Positions 22,620 through 37,600 of a stretch of 64,000 nucleotides of DNA are shown here, piece by piece. The stretch covers positions 40,577 to 104,576 of the forward strand of contig NW_019776157.1 in NCBI RefSeq assembly GCF_001039355.2. Reading direction: 5' to 3'. The number at the start of each line of letters is the position of its first letter. Position 1 is the stretch's first letter. The translations under genes were made by a program, and so were the position numbers. Source of the stretch: Lingula anatina (Eukaryota > Brachiopoda > Lingulata > Lingulida > Lingulidae). The notes beneath the pieces are model-generated. The model saw only the letters and a list, made by a program, of their open reading frames with translations. It made no database searches and was not told the DNA's origin.

Positions 22620-25600
22620 CTGGAATAAGAATTAAAACATTACAGCAATGTGTATGTTAAGAAACAAAATAGCTGAATTTTTGTCAAAATATACCAGACA
22701 AGGGTAATCTAACCGGTATTTTAGCCCAAAAAACGATTCCGTAATAAGAAAAAAAAGCAAAAATGGTGTTTATTTGACAAAGAATCTTTGAAAGTCACAC
22801 CTGTATAAGAAGGAAAAAACTGGTGATGATTTCCAACGGCACAGGCCCAGCTGCATTTACACATCAGAATGCAGAGAACATAACATCCTTCAACGTCACT
22901 TTATGTAATTTATGAGCGTTTTAACTTATTTTAAGATTACACGAGAAGAGACGTCCTAGTGGGGAGCCTTGGGGAATACACAATTGGGTAAATTAGTTGC
23001 TGCTGTACTCCAACTGCGTTACTTATGTACTCAACGCCTTCCTCGCTTTATGACCAATATCACAGTAAACTCTACACAGGTTTTAGAAATTTGCTGATGT
23101 AGGGCTGTATTCCCAGAGCTTTTAGATCGATCTATCCCCGCGGGGAGTCTCACTAGATTACTGTCAGATAATCCGGCTTAAATGTCCGTCCCGCCTACTA
23201 CAAGCTGTGAAGGGGTAATTAACTTTGGTGTTCGCTCGGCTGACAGCTATTTAGCGTGAACCCCCAGAGAGTTAGGTCGATCTAAAGTAGATCGATCTAA
23301 TCTCTGGAAATGGGGTCTAGGTCTCACTTCACTCGTTTCGCATTGAGTAAATGATTTATCAAAACATCAAATTTCAACAAAATTTCCAGTCAAACGTAAG
23401 GTATTGATCAGATGGTACTTCCTGTGTTCCATTCCTCAGTTGTATGGTGAATTACGGCCGTTTTAAATCACAGTTCAGATTTGGAATTCACATTCGGGCC
23501 TTGTTCGTACCTCTAATTCAACAAACGGATGTTTTTTTTTTATTTCAAATGTCTGAAACAACACAACCTGTACTTCTTCATTTTACATTAAATAATTCAG
23601 CGATAACATAACATAGCCGTGTTTATTGACTGCTAAATATTTCAGCACAAGCTGCGAGTTCTAAATCCATACAAGGCATCATTTGCTTTGTCACTTCACT
23701 GAATCATTCAGGAATGTCATATCTCGTTTATATTGACATTATACGCAGGCATAAAGACATCACACGGTCATTAAAAATCATCTGCGTACAAAAAAAATCC
23801 AATTTTGAAAACCTTGTGAGTGCGCCAGTCACGCAAATACGTCTGCATGTTGAGCAACATCTAAATAACCCATGATAATAAAGCGACGGGTGTGAGTAAT
23901 AGGCGTTCGGTACTATCCAGTTTTTTTAATCAAAATATCCCCAAAAAACGAATATAGAAATTACACTGACTTGTGTTATACAGTGTAGTTACAAAAGGAC
24001 GATGTTTTTCATTATAAGCAATGACTTACATTCTAGTAAATTTGACTGAATACTGTCTCTGTTGGTGGCTTATCATCGTGTACCGTCCGATTGTTTTGTG
24101 GGGGCGCTCGTGTGCCAGACCCTTGTTGAAAATTCTGAAAATGTAACGTGGGGAATGGTAAATACGTGTCATTTGTCTTCACACACACACACACAGACAC
24201 ACTTCTTATTTGCAAAACAGTTCAGTGAAAAAAGCACATATATGACAATAAGAATGTATTAACTTCCGTTCAAATTTTGGGAGCTCTGGGTGTACCAGTG
24301 CGACTGCGTCGTTTCTAGTGATACCGCTGTAACCCCGCCTAATGGTCCCCGAGTTACAGTGGGACTACATATTAATAAATAGCAGGGAGTTGCAATGAAG
24401 CCCTTACTTCCTAAAACATGACAAGAACGGTAGTCTGCTAGGAACCGTAGACCTTTCCCCAAAACTGTACAGGTGACATTCGTCCCATATACTAACCCCA
24501 ATACTCCCACTAACCCTAACATGTGCTCATAACATGTGTCTCCGTGCTTCTATTTCTGAACTGCCACTCCTATTACAATGGCCGTGCTGATAATGCAAAT
24601 GAGACAGCCGCGTCCCAACTCCCTTTCAACGAAAAATCAGCCATTAAGCTGATTTTGCACTAGAGGAGATATTCACCTGTTAGTCATATCGTCGTCTTCT
24701 CCACCCCAGCCCCAATAGTTGTTAGAGTACCCGTTAACCATTTCAAAATGACTCAGTGGAAACATGAGGACGCCTCCCACTAGTTCGTCATAAGGTAATC
24801 TGAAAAAAAAAGGAATAAAAATGATAGAGATGGTTTTATTTCAAAGACATTCTTAATCCGATGAATAGAGTCATTTCGTATCATCATGAGCATATTAAAT
24901 TTTCGGCTGGTAAAAAATAGGCAGCAAACATCATGGGCCATTTTTTCTTTCGGAGGCTTACATTCTGACTAGTAAATCCGGCAGAAATTGAATAATTTTT
25001 GAAAAATTATTATCAAAGGATTATTATGAAAAAAAATTGTTAACATTCTCTCTGTGTCACAAACTTACTTGTAGTCGAATTTGCTGACGGCCGGCGATAG
25101 ATGGCGCGGCTGTGAGGAGCAGAGATACATGTTATTGTCGTTCTCAAGTAACATGTCAATGTCGTGGAAGATGACACAGTCGAAGTCCATTCTTTGACGC
25201 ATTTCCCTGTACGCCGCATTCATTATAAGACCCTTGTTGAACGTTCCATTTCCGTACTGAAAAAAAAAGACATCGTAAAAGAGAGATACTTCAAGAATTT
25301 AACGGTTTGACGTCTTTTTTTCTTGATGCATGTCAATAGTCCAAAGGTTCAATTTTCCGTAGGCTCACTGTCAAAATGTTCACGAAAGAACACTTGAACC
25401 AAAGAATCTTCTTATAAGAAAAGTGATGAAAATTCTATGACTTTTCGAACTAACATTGAACCTTCAGACCAATGAACCTTTGGACTATCGAGACGCACAC
25501 TTTTTCCTTTTTTTCAATATTTTTCTTAACTGATAACTGTCAATTCAGCAACTTTAAAGGCAACCAACACACTATCCCTCCCTCGCCATTTCCCCAGGAT

Positions 25601-28600
25601 ATTCACCATCACCGAGTATACCCTTATACGCTCTCAGAAACAAACCCACCTGTTCCACAACGACAACCCTGTAGTCAACCAACTGCCGCCTGAGAATCGG
25701 ATGGTAATGGTCTAACCACATCAATAGGTGGGGCCACCGGTCCCTATAGGGGATGATGATGATCACGCGAGATCTCGCGGTACAGTTGAGAGGGGACCAC
25801 TTCCCGCCAGCAGTCAAGCCGGTGTTGTTGGCGAGTATTCTCTTTATGGACAGCACCTTCACCCGAGGTATCTGGATTTTACCCACTGGAAGAGAAATTG
25901 GAGAAAATAATATTTTTTCCGTGATGTTTCTACCTAGCACTGGAAAAGAATCCAGGAAATAAAAACATAAGTCTACACAATTTTAATGTACCTTGAATTT
26001 ATGTCAGTAAAAGAACCGAGCACGTTTCACATAAAAACTTCAGTCTAAAACTTGTCCTGAGCTTATTGACCTTTGATCACTTGAATTCGAAGGTTCACTT
26101 CAATCAGTTATTAACAGGAAGTAAGTCTTTTTAATTACGTAACTCCTGGTCTAAAACAATAGCAATTGTGATACTAAATATCATTATTTACTTTATATCC
26201 AATTTATCTGGATGGGCGGAAAATTGATACGATCATAATTGGGCAAAAGTCACGACAGACGAGTGGACTACGTGTGAAACCGCTAGACACGATCTTTTAC
26301 ATAACGCCACGACACGCACATGCACATGCACGCACACGAACGTCATCTTTCACGTCAATCAACACGTTGGCGCTGAGTCTGTTTAGTTCGTTTGACAATA
26401 ACAACTCCTCTTCATCAAGGCGGGGGAGGTGGGGTTTCAAACTGTATAAAGTGACTACATATTAAAAGAAAAGCGGTTAGCCAACCTGTTCTCAAATTCG
26501 CAGTCGGGCACACACATACGTATATCACATACGCCTCGCCGACTCGTGCTGTATCTATTACCAAACACCCACTGTCTAATCACGAAAACACAAACACGCC
26601 TTTCGTTTCTCTGACCACGCAAGGATTCTGAGAAATGGCATTTACGACTTGTTGTCCACATGTCGATATAGGTGACTGTTTTACGTGATTAGCACACAAA
26701 ATCAGACAGGTTTCAATCAAAGCGTCCCTCGGCGACAATGGTTAAAGGAAACACGAACCAATTTATTTTGACATTTCCATCAAGCGAACTGAAATGACCC
26801 GTGCAGTCGAAGAAACCTTCACAGTTCAGCGCAGGCAATCCGTCGGGAAGAAACCACAATCGATTCGGGGAAACGGTACCAGGTTTAATTACGTAAATAT
26901 ATTGAATCTTGTGTCAAATACGCGTAATGAGACTAGACGCGTTGATCTTAATTCAGAGATAAGAATGTTTCGAGGACTCAAGTTTCCATGGCAACACTCG
27001 TCCTCATTTTCCCGAAGGAAAATATAGCAAGTTATGCACGTTCAAAACATTTTCTTACCTAAACCGTAAATAGCCAAACTGACGTCACAAGACCATCGCG
27101 TCAAACAACGGGCGTCTAATATGACGTGTCAACGCGCCTCATAACCCTGAATATAACATAAGGTAACAAGGGCCTCGTGTGACGTCAGATTAAATTTTTG
27201 GTTTAAGCTAGAACCCATTAGGCAGTTTAAAGGGCCCTAGATGCAAGTTGGATCAATTCTGATCGCTCCTAAAGTTACGAAGATGGATTCGCTGTCACTT
27301 GGGGAAAAAAAGAGTTAAACGTATCCTATATGTCCTTTGAGGCCGATTTATTCCTGCAAACTTTCAAATGCGTTAAGTACAAAGACTCTAGTCTTTCTAC
27401 AGACTGGGGAGAAATTGCCCACATCTTGCCATATTTTCAAATCTTTAATGATCTAATGAAATCTTTTTTTATTTTTTCACAACGAGGAAAAGTAACAATG
27501 ATCCATTGGAAGACCCAAATTAAATTCGTAGTATTCTAAAGGTTTAAATCATAATAATAAGATAACGAGTCAAAGAAAAGTACAACCATCAGGTGCAGAT
27601 AGGAGAGTTATCATGATATATTGTTGTTCAAATTCATATTGAATGCTGTTGATAATTAATTCAATTGTTCCGAGAGGTGCACTATATTCTATCATATACA
27701 GATAAAACGGCTCCAGTTTACGTGCAGATATAAGACTTTAACTTATTAATGACATCAATAATACTATCGAATATATTCCCGTAGAAGAGGGATATTTTTT
27801 GTTTCTGTTAAGACTTAAGAATATGTGATTATATATTTCATTTCTGTTTTACGATCAAAAACACAGAAAGTGAATAAGAACGATGCGTAGGACGAACGCT
27901 TTTGCCACCTACGGTGCATTTACCACTTGGAGGCATAACAACTCCCCGTATGAGATTCATATTTCACAATAAATGCATTGTAAACAACTCATAGAAATAT
28001 AATCAATTCTATTTGACCACTAAAACGGCGGTTGTCGCAATTATTCTGGAATCTGTGCTTGTCATCAGACCACCTGACCTCCATCGATGGCTACACTTTG
28101 TAATGACCTCTTATTAAAATATTATTACAAAAACCAAACTGAAAACAACATGTACTGACTTCAAATGTCGGAATGAATTTATTAATAACTATTGGTTAGT
28201 AAGTTGTCGTTTACCCTAGGAAAAGCCTTTTCTTTTCAAAATGATCAGTTGTTATCTCTTTAAATAGAATACAATTCAGCTCAACACGCTGGAATAAGTC
28301 AAAATACAATTAAATCCCACGCGAGTTTATACCAACGATATATAGGAAAGAGACTGAGAGCGTTATACTTAAAAAGAAACAATCTGCTTCATATGATGCA
28401 TATTCCGAAGACGTATTATTTAAATATTTTTTAAATATTCGACAATCGGAAACCTCAAGAACGCCTGGGAACGTTTTCTCAGTTTGCTCTATAATAAGGT
28501 ACACGACACAAAATATAAGACAAGCACCCTTTCGGAGAATAAAGACCTCTTCGTTTTCTGTGAAAACCCGCCTATAAATGCATTCTTTGGAAAAGCAGGC

Positions 28601-31600
28601 CTCATTAACATTAATTTGCCATTTGCTATCAAGAGCCTCAGATCCGGGAGCACGAATGCCCAAATTAACAACTCGAGCTGTGATTCAATGCACGAACGTG
28701 AAATGAGTTGCCTTTCATAAGGTCTGAAAGTACTCGCCCTGTTCATAACATGGGTGTTTTTTCTTTCCATTAAGAGCTGGTGTTGTTCTAAACGAATTTA
28801 TTCGATTCCCACTAGTAAAATCAATTCTGCCGATGTAGGACAAACTTCGGTTATTGCACCACGTACTGCCATAGGCTACGTCGTTCTTCATTATCTCATT
28901 TGCGATGTCAGTGCAATGCCTTTTAGATCTGTGACGTGAAATAACAATGCCGCATTAGAGACGCCGAATAAAACTTCAAAAATAGTTTTTTTCTTACTCT
29001 TATCTTCGTTATGTCTTCCAAAATCCCAATTAATTCTGTAAATGTGTAGATACGTTCTTGGCATGTTTGGACAAAGCTCTTTTACTCGGTATAAAAAAAG
29101 GTCGCTCTCATCATATTGTAATTAAAACCGTCAGGATCCTTGGGTAAAAAGAAAAGGTTTACCTAATATGTTCATGTACATGATGTATTTTAATCAGCTT
29201 GCACGATAAAAACAGTTCGAAAACTGGATTAAAAGAAGGATCCATAACAATAAAAAATACTCTAAGCTTTAACATACATGCTTGTTTTGACAACTAATAG
29301 AGAAGTGACTTACGCTTTATGTGTTGTTTTGTCAAGAAAAGAAATGCAACAATATATTGTAAATGTTACTCGAACTAAAAATATTGACTATTTGTGGGCA
29401 AGCGATTGACGTACGCTACAAACCTGTACGTGCGTAACAATGCGTTTTCAAAAACCTTAGAATCCCTTTCTACTACTAGTATTGTGTGCCCTAAAAAAAA
29501 AAGAAAAGAACACGGCGACTCGAAAAATATGACGCAACTATTGACTGACTACAGAATAGGAGTCCAGTTTCATCTAACACGGAAGTAAGTCGAGGCATCG
29601 CAATACCTACTATGGACTGGGTTTCCAATGGGCGCGCGCGCGTGTATGTGTGTGAGTGTGTGTGTGTGTGTGTGTGAGAGAGAGATCAGCCTTAGGCCAA
29701 GCTGACATGTTTGACAATTTTATGGTGAATAAGGAGATTTTTGGCTGATAAATACAGATATAATTTAAAAAAATCAAAAATTTATAAAGAACGAGAATCT
29801 TGAAGAAATTCTGGCAGAGGACAAACTAGAGATATTGCAGTTGTGTAAAACAGTTTTCCGAAAGATTATTACGTCACAAATCAATGTTAATTACCAATTA
29901 TACACGATAATATATGATGATTAATATTACTGTAAGTCCACACCTTGGCACTACCAACACCGCCTTGTACAATGTACTGTTATTGTACCGCTCTGTACCA
30001 ATGACAATATGTCACCGTAAAAACAAGTACTACCCCAGTATCCTAAAAATCCATTTCAGTAACGGGATTAATCTGATTCCCCGTTGACTCCCACCTCAGC
30101 CATCAACTTTAACGCAATGGGACGTAATTTTAACCACATACACACAACCAGGGACGAACAGGCAGATAAAAAAGACCATTGGGGTTTGTTTGCACAACAG
30201 ATTAAACCAGAGATTTCTGCCTTTAAACAAATCTAGCGTAACTCGGACAGTTCAATATTCAAAACAGAGAAAGCATCCCATTTATTTTACAGTGCGTGTG
30301 TGTCCATACGCGCGTTTATGTTATTCTAACATCTGACCAATAGGGGGAATCCAGTCTATACATGGTTTTATGGTTGATTTGTCCAAGACCAAAGTCGTCA
30401 ATATGTTGTGCTAACCTGCATACCCGGTTAGGGTAGCTTATGTAATCATCATTCTAACAATGGCGGAGTAAATATACGGGCCTAGCTATTGGCGCGCGAC
30501 TGGTCTTGGCAAAGTACGCGGCCACTGGTTCTTTGTAATGGCTCCCTGCATATAAACAACCTATGTCGACTTGTATGCATTTGTCACGCATTATGAAGAT
30601 TTAATATTCACTCATGGTTCTAAGTCAGTAACAAAGTCTCCCAGTCTCGTCGCGTCGCTTCCCACGTAAAAACATTACATTAATATACAGCCAAATCCAG
30701 GCAACCAAGTTTAGGCTACAAACCTACACTTAAAACAGAATTCATGCCCTTTTTTACAAAAAACGTATTTGCGTGCACTAGCTATTGTGAGCGTATCCTT
30801 ACATTCCTCATGCATATTTACGTGCGTTGGAGCTAATACCATTTAGATGAGAAATATTTTATTACATGGCGACACTATACAAAGTGTTTAATATAGATGA
30901 CAGCCTCTTATGGAGTGTTTACAGAATAAGACTACACCCAACTATGTTGACAGAGAGAGAGTCTACATTTTACAGTTATTACAGGCCGCTCTTAGCAAGG
31001 CAAAACTTTCACTCGGTCCAAAAACAAAATATTCAAAGCTACACGGCTATATCTTATTCAACTCTGCTTTGGTTTGCTATCTATCATCCATCGCATCTTT
31101 TATTCCTGGACATTAACGTCTTATGGGCTTTTAGCGAGCACGCAGGACTGCACTACAAGCCGCATCTTTATTATGCGTTAATTTCAAGTTAAGGGGGGAT
31201 CCCATGTTATTTTCATATCTGATATATCCTCCATAAAACTTCACATTCGTGTCACTGCGGCCCATGCAAAAATAAGAACAGGCCCGTAGCCAGCAATTTC
31301 AAAAGGGGGGTTCTTTTTCTGAAAAAGTGGACCTTTTTCCATAAAAACTTCATGTACCTAGATCAAGTTTCACCCAGAGTGGACCTTTTCAAAGCAAAAG
31401 GGGCGGTTCTTTCGAACCCCCCTGGAAACGGGCCTGAAGAATTATGTACACAAATGCATCCCTTCTGGGCAAATCTGAACTCATTGGTAAAAGACATGGT
31501 ATTCCCTGACTACATATTTGTTTTGCAGTTCTAAAGAAATTGTGAAAAAATCCTTCAAGATTCTTTAAAGAGTCAGCTGTTCTGAAAGAAAAATACATTT

Positions 31601-34600
31601 AGCCTTCGTGATAAAGAACTACAGGTAAACATGATCGTGTTTATCAAATAAAACTTGTTTAGGTTTGAACAAAGATTCTACGCCGCAACACAAATAAAAG
31701 CACCTTCTGCACTCAGCTGCTAATAAAAACGCCGTGTGTTCGACGAGGACATTTAGCGTGAGTGAGTGGATATTCACTAGCGATCGAGCGTATCTATCGA
31801 GCTTTTCAAAGAATGTTTTAGACCCCATTCCCAGAGATTAGATCGATCCAACCAGATCGACCTAACTCCCTGGGGTTCACGATAAATAGCTGTCAGCCGA
31901 GCGGGCACAAAAATTAATTACCCCCTTACAGCTTGTAGTAGGCGGGGCGGACATGTAAGCCGGATTATCCGACAGTAATTTAGTGAGACTCCCCTCGGGG
32001 ATAGATCGATCTAAAATCTATGGGAATGCACCCTTAAATTCGCGAGAAAACAAGACGCTTTCTAAGATGCTTCAAGCGCTCGTTTTTCATTAACCGACCG
32101 ATCAACTCTTAACGTCATTTCTCTTTTTAAATCGTATTCTTCTTACCAATGGGCCGTCTCACTACGTCTAGCTCACCAGAGGCAGCAAATGATACCCCAG
32201 CTTGGTCCCAGATGCATGGCTTCCCATAGTGAGCTAATCGCAATGAAGAGTACCTGCTCAAATGGGCCGCCCTAGGTCGAACCGACCTAAGTTCAGTGGA
32301 AACAAGCCGTTAGAGACTTGAACTTGCGTGTAACAGACAACGTGATGGAACTCTGCTTTTGTGATACCAATGAAACGCCATGTATTACCATGGTACCTTT
32401 GCATAACCCATAACCGGGACACTATGGGGTGACCTTGTCATGACCAGTGAATTGATCTACCTTGTCACTATCACAGGTACAGTGCATGACGACAGCAGTC
32501 AAGCAATTATCATCCATCAACCATCTACATCTTCCATAACGTGATATAAACGTTTACGGAACTTAAATGGTGGGCATGGTTTTATCATTCTGACTTTTGT
32601 AGAAGTATCTACATTTGTAGTTGCTATATGGAACTAGAGGAAGAAATTATTTGCTCGGTTCTACACGGATTAGAATTAAATGTGACGGAGGTTTTAATGT
32701 GGCTGAATGAGAAGTACATAATTTCGAAGGCATTGTAAACAGCTTCAAGGTCAAAGTGATAAACTAAATTACATAACCTCACTTCTTTTACAGAAACAAT
32801 GCAATAAACAATATCTCTTAATGGCAAGGACAAGAGTCAATATATCGATGAATAGTAACCTTTGCCGATAGGTCAAACTATTTAGTCTATTACTTAAAAT
32901 TCAATAAATAGCGCCCAAGCTAACTAAGAAAAGCGTTCGACCTTGGTTACCTCATATTTTCATTATATCTGTCGACGCGGTAGAAAACAGAGTAGTTTAA
33001 TACTGTCTGGGTTTTGAGAGGTGCACACCCACTTCAATGGTTGAGTGTCAACCTACACCGTAAATCTCACTCAAACATGCAATTAATTACACCATATAAG
33101 GTATCAACTGGTTCATATTATTCGGACTCAGTCGATAAAACGTTGGTTTTGTTATCTGTTATCAGTCCACAACAATGAAAAATTTAAAAAATATATCATT
33201 GAGTGGCGTTTGACAAAATAAAGGTCGACTTAACCTTATGTACCTAACTAAAAATAACACAGCACGTAGGTGCACCTGTTGTCGTTACTCTTCAAAGTAG
33301 GTCAAAACCTCTAAAAAACAGGTTAAGTCCAAAACGGTAAGTATAGTGATGTAATACTCTTTATTGCAGAGCTCATATGAATTTTTTGGGGGAAACCTGT
33401 CTGTAGAGGGTAGTAACAAAGTGTTTGTACAAAACAAGAAAGAACCGATCAAGCGACAGCTGGTATTTTAAATCCCCAGGAGAGTAATTTTCCAAATTGA
33501 AACAAGCAACGGCGAATCCAGACAATGCCTTCCTTACTTCTCTTGGAAATTTGATGGTTATTGCATTTAAGAGGCAGCTGTCCCAAAAGGCCACAACAGG
33601 TCAAGTGGGCTTTTAGTAGCAGGTGCCCAATGCGTAATTATATTGTATTTAATATGATGTAAGGAAAAAAATACCACCAAGGGATTAATAAGGAGCTATC
33701 AGAGAGTAATTTGGAGGACAATGTCCTGGCCAAACGGTGCACATGGACTAACCTGAAAAAAAATTTACCGCAAACACACAATATCTCATTACACCTATTT
33801 GTGTTTCACTGGTTAAGAGGGCGCTTCTTTCGAACTCTTTCCCCCAATGGGAGGGGCGTTTTTTATTATTTATTTTATTTATTTTTTAATACTTTCTCCA
33901 GCTGGTTCTCCTCCCAAAATTATTCAGTTATTCCAATAATGCCGGATCCTTCTCCACTCGGTCTATGATAATATATTCACGTGACAGCAGATCGACGAGA
34001 GAAGAAAGATTTTGACATGAGTGAAATTCAAATAAAAGCGTGATAGATGCACGTTTTCCAGCTCGACCATTATCTTTATCCCGTTCACCACGCAAGCTCA
34101 TATGAAACAAAGTGGTGCTTTTATATCATTAGTGTGGCTGATATAAGATAATAAGTGATATTGGATTTCCCGTTCCATTAGTCAGATTTCCCAGCATAAA
34201 ACTTAGCACCATCAGTTAATGACTATTTGGTCTAACAAACGCGTTAGTCAGAGTATCATAAATAGTAATTCCCAATGCAAAAACTTATTTGTCATTATAC
34301 GAATTGCGACTACACAACAACATCACGTATTCCAATTATCGCAACTCGCACCGCCAATAGTAATCCATTATACATAACCAACATATCATATATAAGTACC
34401 TTACGGCAATAGGTAATCTATAGCCATCACTTCTTTTTTATAGCATGACGTATATATGTCATTAACGATTAATTGGTCAGCATGCGAAGGAGAGATATCA
34501 TCTTCGATCCCCATCTTGTCATTAAGAATCCATCTCTTAAACTGGATTAAGACACAGGTTTTTGGTTCTATACGTCAATTATTTGTCACCTGCCTAAGTG

Positions 34601-37600
34601 ATGGACAAAAAAAAAACTTCACTAGCTCTTGATCAATAGCTCACAAAGTTCGACTTAACTAAGATAAAATAAAAATAATATTTTCATACTGAAATTTCAG
34701 TGTACGGTCTCCCTGGTGAAATCAATTGCAGCCAACTCAAATTATGATATTGTTCGGCTTCAGAAAAAAAGTTTATAACGGGTGTTTTATATAAGACCTT
34801 AGTTGAGCAGCCTGAACATCGGGTCTGCTTAATATCAAACCTCCGAGTATGCACGATAATCATTGACAACACAGGTGAGCGTGTAAGGAAATCTGAAAAT
34901 GAAGACTCTGGCCCTTGGAGTCTGAAATTAAAGCTTAATGTGAGCATACACTGAGAAAAAAACAAAATTATAAGATTCCCTAAGGAAAATTATTCCCTAG
35001 TCTACACGTGACGACCAAAAACCCTCTACCAAAGCCACAGCTCGATTTTTCATTAGATATTCTCTTGCTAATCCATGACAATTTTTTCTCGTGCCCATCG
35101 AGAATTTTAGCAAGGAATTAATTTAATCACTTAGCTGGTCTCTAGTGTGTAGTAAAAAGTACCAATAATGGCACCGTGCAGGTGCAGACGAGATATTCGC
35201 GCACGTGTTTCTGAGCGGAACGGGAATAACCCGAGTTGTACGAGGTTGGAAGAGAAGAGGTGTACTATATCGGTCTAGCACAGGTGCCAAGAATGTAACA
35301 GCACGAGGAGGGTAAAGTCAATGGGGTCAACTGATACAGTCGGTAGAGCAGTTGCTCTACCATCTCACAGCCTTTCCTCGTGACCGCATTGAGGTCGGGG
35401 GAAAAAAGCTAGCAATATTCCCAGTGTTGCCATTTCTGCGCCAAAATACATCGCCTCAGCTTGATTGGGTTTAATTATATGAGGTTTAGAGAGTTGGATG
35501 TTATGAGATATTCGTGTGTTTCATATAGGTCAATAAAGATATCGACAGTACAGATAAACCAGTTTTAACAACTCGCAATATACAGATTTGCCGAACTGGA
35601 CGCTAGTAATCTTAATACGAATGAAGCCATATAGATACGGGATGACCACGCATAATAATACAAGGCTCCATCTTATCTTCTCCGGTCAATTATGTATACA
35701 GGTGAGATCGACTACTCTTACCTGTAACAACAGAAACCGAGATTTCGTTCCCGGTCACATTCTTGCTTGTGTAATGCAGTGATATTGACACCATTGTCCA
35801 TTGTAACTGACAGCAGGAATGCTATCACTGCATCCACCCTTTTGCCTAATTGCTGTATATACATTTCCCATTTTAACCCAGGCATGATTGCTTAAGCATA
35901 ACCGCTGATAAGATCTTTAAACGTCTTCAAAACAATCTTGGTGGCATTTTATCTATATTTCCTAAATATGTCTAACCTAGGCGACGCATTATGGGACAGG
36001 TTAATTGGAAAATGTGGGGGCAATGGGTACACATTTAAATGCGTCGTCATTATTAAGTGTGGCTGACAGTTTCTCAACACGGTTTGACTTATTTTTCCCC
36101 GTTGTCCATGTTATAAAAACACGTCATGTGTGTTTCATCATAGCCTTTTTATGTATATATGTGTGTGTGTGTGTGCTTAAACCTATTAAATTCTATAATG
36201 TTTCAAGGTGTGGGTGAGAGAGAAAAAGAGAATGGGAGAGATCGTGTGAGCACGTCTTATAAAGAGAGTAATCACAACAACTGCCGATATCCTTGCTTAA
36301 TAGCATTCCATGTTGTTTGTTAAGACGACATTACCACGCACCTGGAGATGGACGTATAAAAATACAGGCATTAATAGTAACCGTAATTATACAGAACATC
36401 CCTTTGACGTTTGTTACCTTGTAGAGTAATAGTCATCATTTTAATTATTTTCTTGTCACAGAAAGGGCCACAAAGATTAATAAGAATTGAGTGGAAATCA
36501 ATGTTTCAGTATTACACAAATATTATACGATTTCTTCTTTTCTTCTCTTTTTAGTGGCTACATATTTATTCATTTATATTCTGATTGCGTTGCTCATGTT
36601 GTTTACGTATGCTTGTATGATGATGCACACATGACATTAAAATGATGGATATGTACTTCACCATCACTATGGCTCGTTATTCCTGCCTTTTAAACACAAC
36701 CTGGGAGTCTGACAGCATTTTTTACTTTATTCTTAATTACACCGGATTTTGATAAATGAAAATCTTCCTCTTTTGCTTTGCATTTTGTTGCTCACTTTCA
36801 CTTAGAAAAAAAACTTGGTATTGGTGAGCTTGCATTACAAGTCACGTACAATGCATTCTTTTTCATTACAGTCATCACGCAGTGCCTTTGTTTGGTGCCC
36901 AGAACAGGTATGACATTAGGTAAACATGAAACCCATTCAAATATATGATATGAGAGAAACCCCACATATAAAACAATTGGTAGGGAGCTAAATGAGGGGT
37001 GGGGGTAATGACCTTCTTTATAATCACATCCAAGATGCCATAGACTGCGATATGGACACAATACAGACAACAATTTTACAGTAATTTACCTTCTGGTGCT
37101 GAGGGGGGAGGGTCAAGTGGGGGGAGGGGTCAATTATCATTCTAAACAATATGGATAGCCACACATAGTTTTCTTACCTAGTGCAGGTGGGGTCAAAGGA
37201 CAGAGTCCAAGGGCCCCGCCAGGAGGGCTTGTGGTCATCTTCAGAAACTGCTCCTGCCGACTGGTGACCTTGTTGACTGAAACCTTCTGCTCAGGGTTTC
37301 CAGGGTGTTCTGGGGGGATAGTATTCCTCGAACTGGTGTTACTATTAATATTATTATTCAAAATGTTGTTGTTGTTATTATTATTATTATTGATATCAAT
37401 ATTCTTGTTCAGCTGAACAGGTGAGCTCCTATTTAGTGGTAGCTGTCTCAGTGTACCCCATAAAGCTGTAGACAAGTTGACAGAGAGTGGCTTTTGTTGT
37501 TGTTGCTGATTTAAGTTTGTCCTTTGATCACCCTGGTCATGTAACAGTGTCATGTTTTTCACCACTGTTGATATTACTGTATCTAAGTTTGTATTTTTCA

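Larger units (their letters stand above)
25886..37177. other. Intron 1 of gene 2
   Basis: About 11.3 kb separating the anchor/stem exon from the catalytic exons, like gene 1. Holds the elements at 31279 and 31823 and microsatellites. The remaining open frames here are short and featureless. Confidence 0.75.

Noticed and set aside
22133-22660. 175-codon plus-strand open frame
   Set aside because: Antisense to the terminal exon of gene 2, which is supported by the DGLNS motif and phase agreement.
28310-28770. Overlapping minus-strand frames of 117 and 93 codons in intron 1 of gene 2
   Set aside because: No recognisable motif, both frames overlap each other and composition matches the surrounding intron.
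35321-35400. tRNA-like segment (CAGTCGGTAGAGCAG followed by GAGGTCGGGG)
   Set aside because: The A-box-like half is present but there is no acceptor-stem pairing or proper B-box; at most a decayed tRNA-derived SINE.
37231-37416. Plus-strand frame with a poly-Leu run resembling a signal or membrane segment
   Set aside because: Antisense of the Asn homopolymer in gene 2 exon 1.
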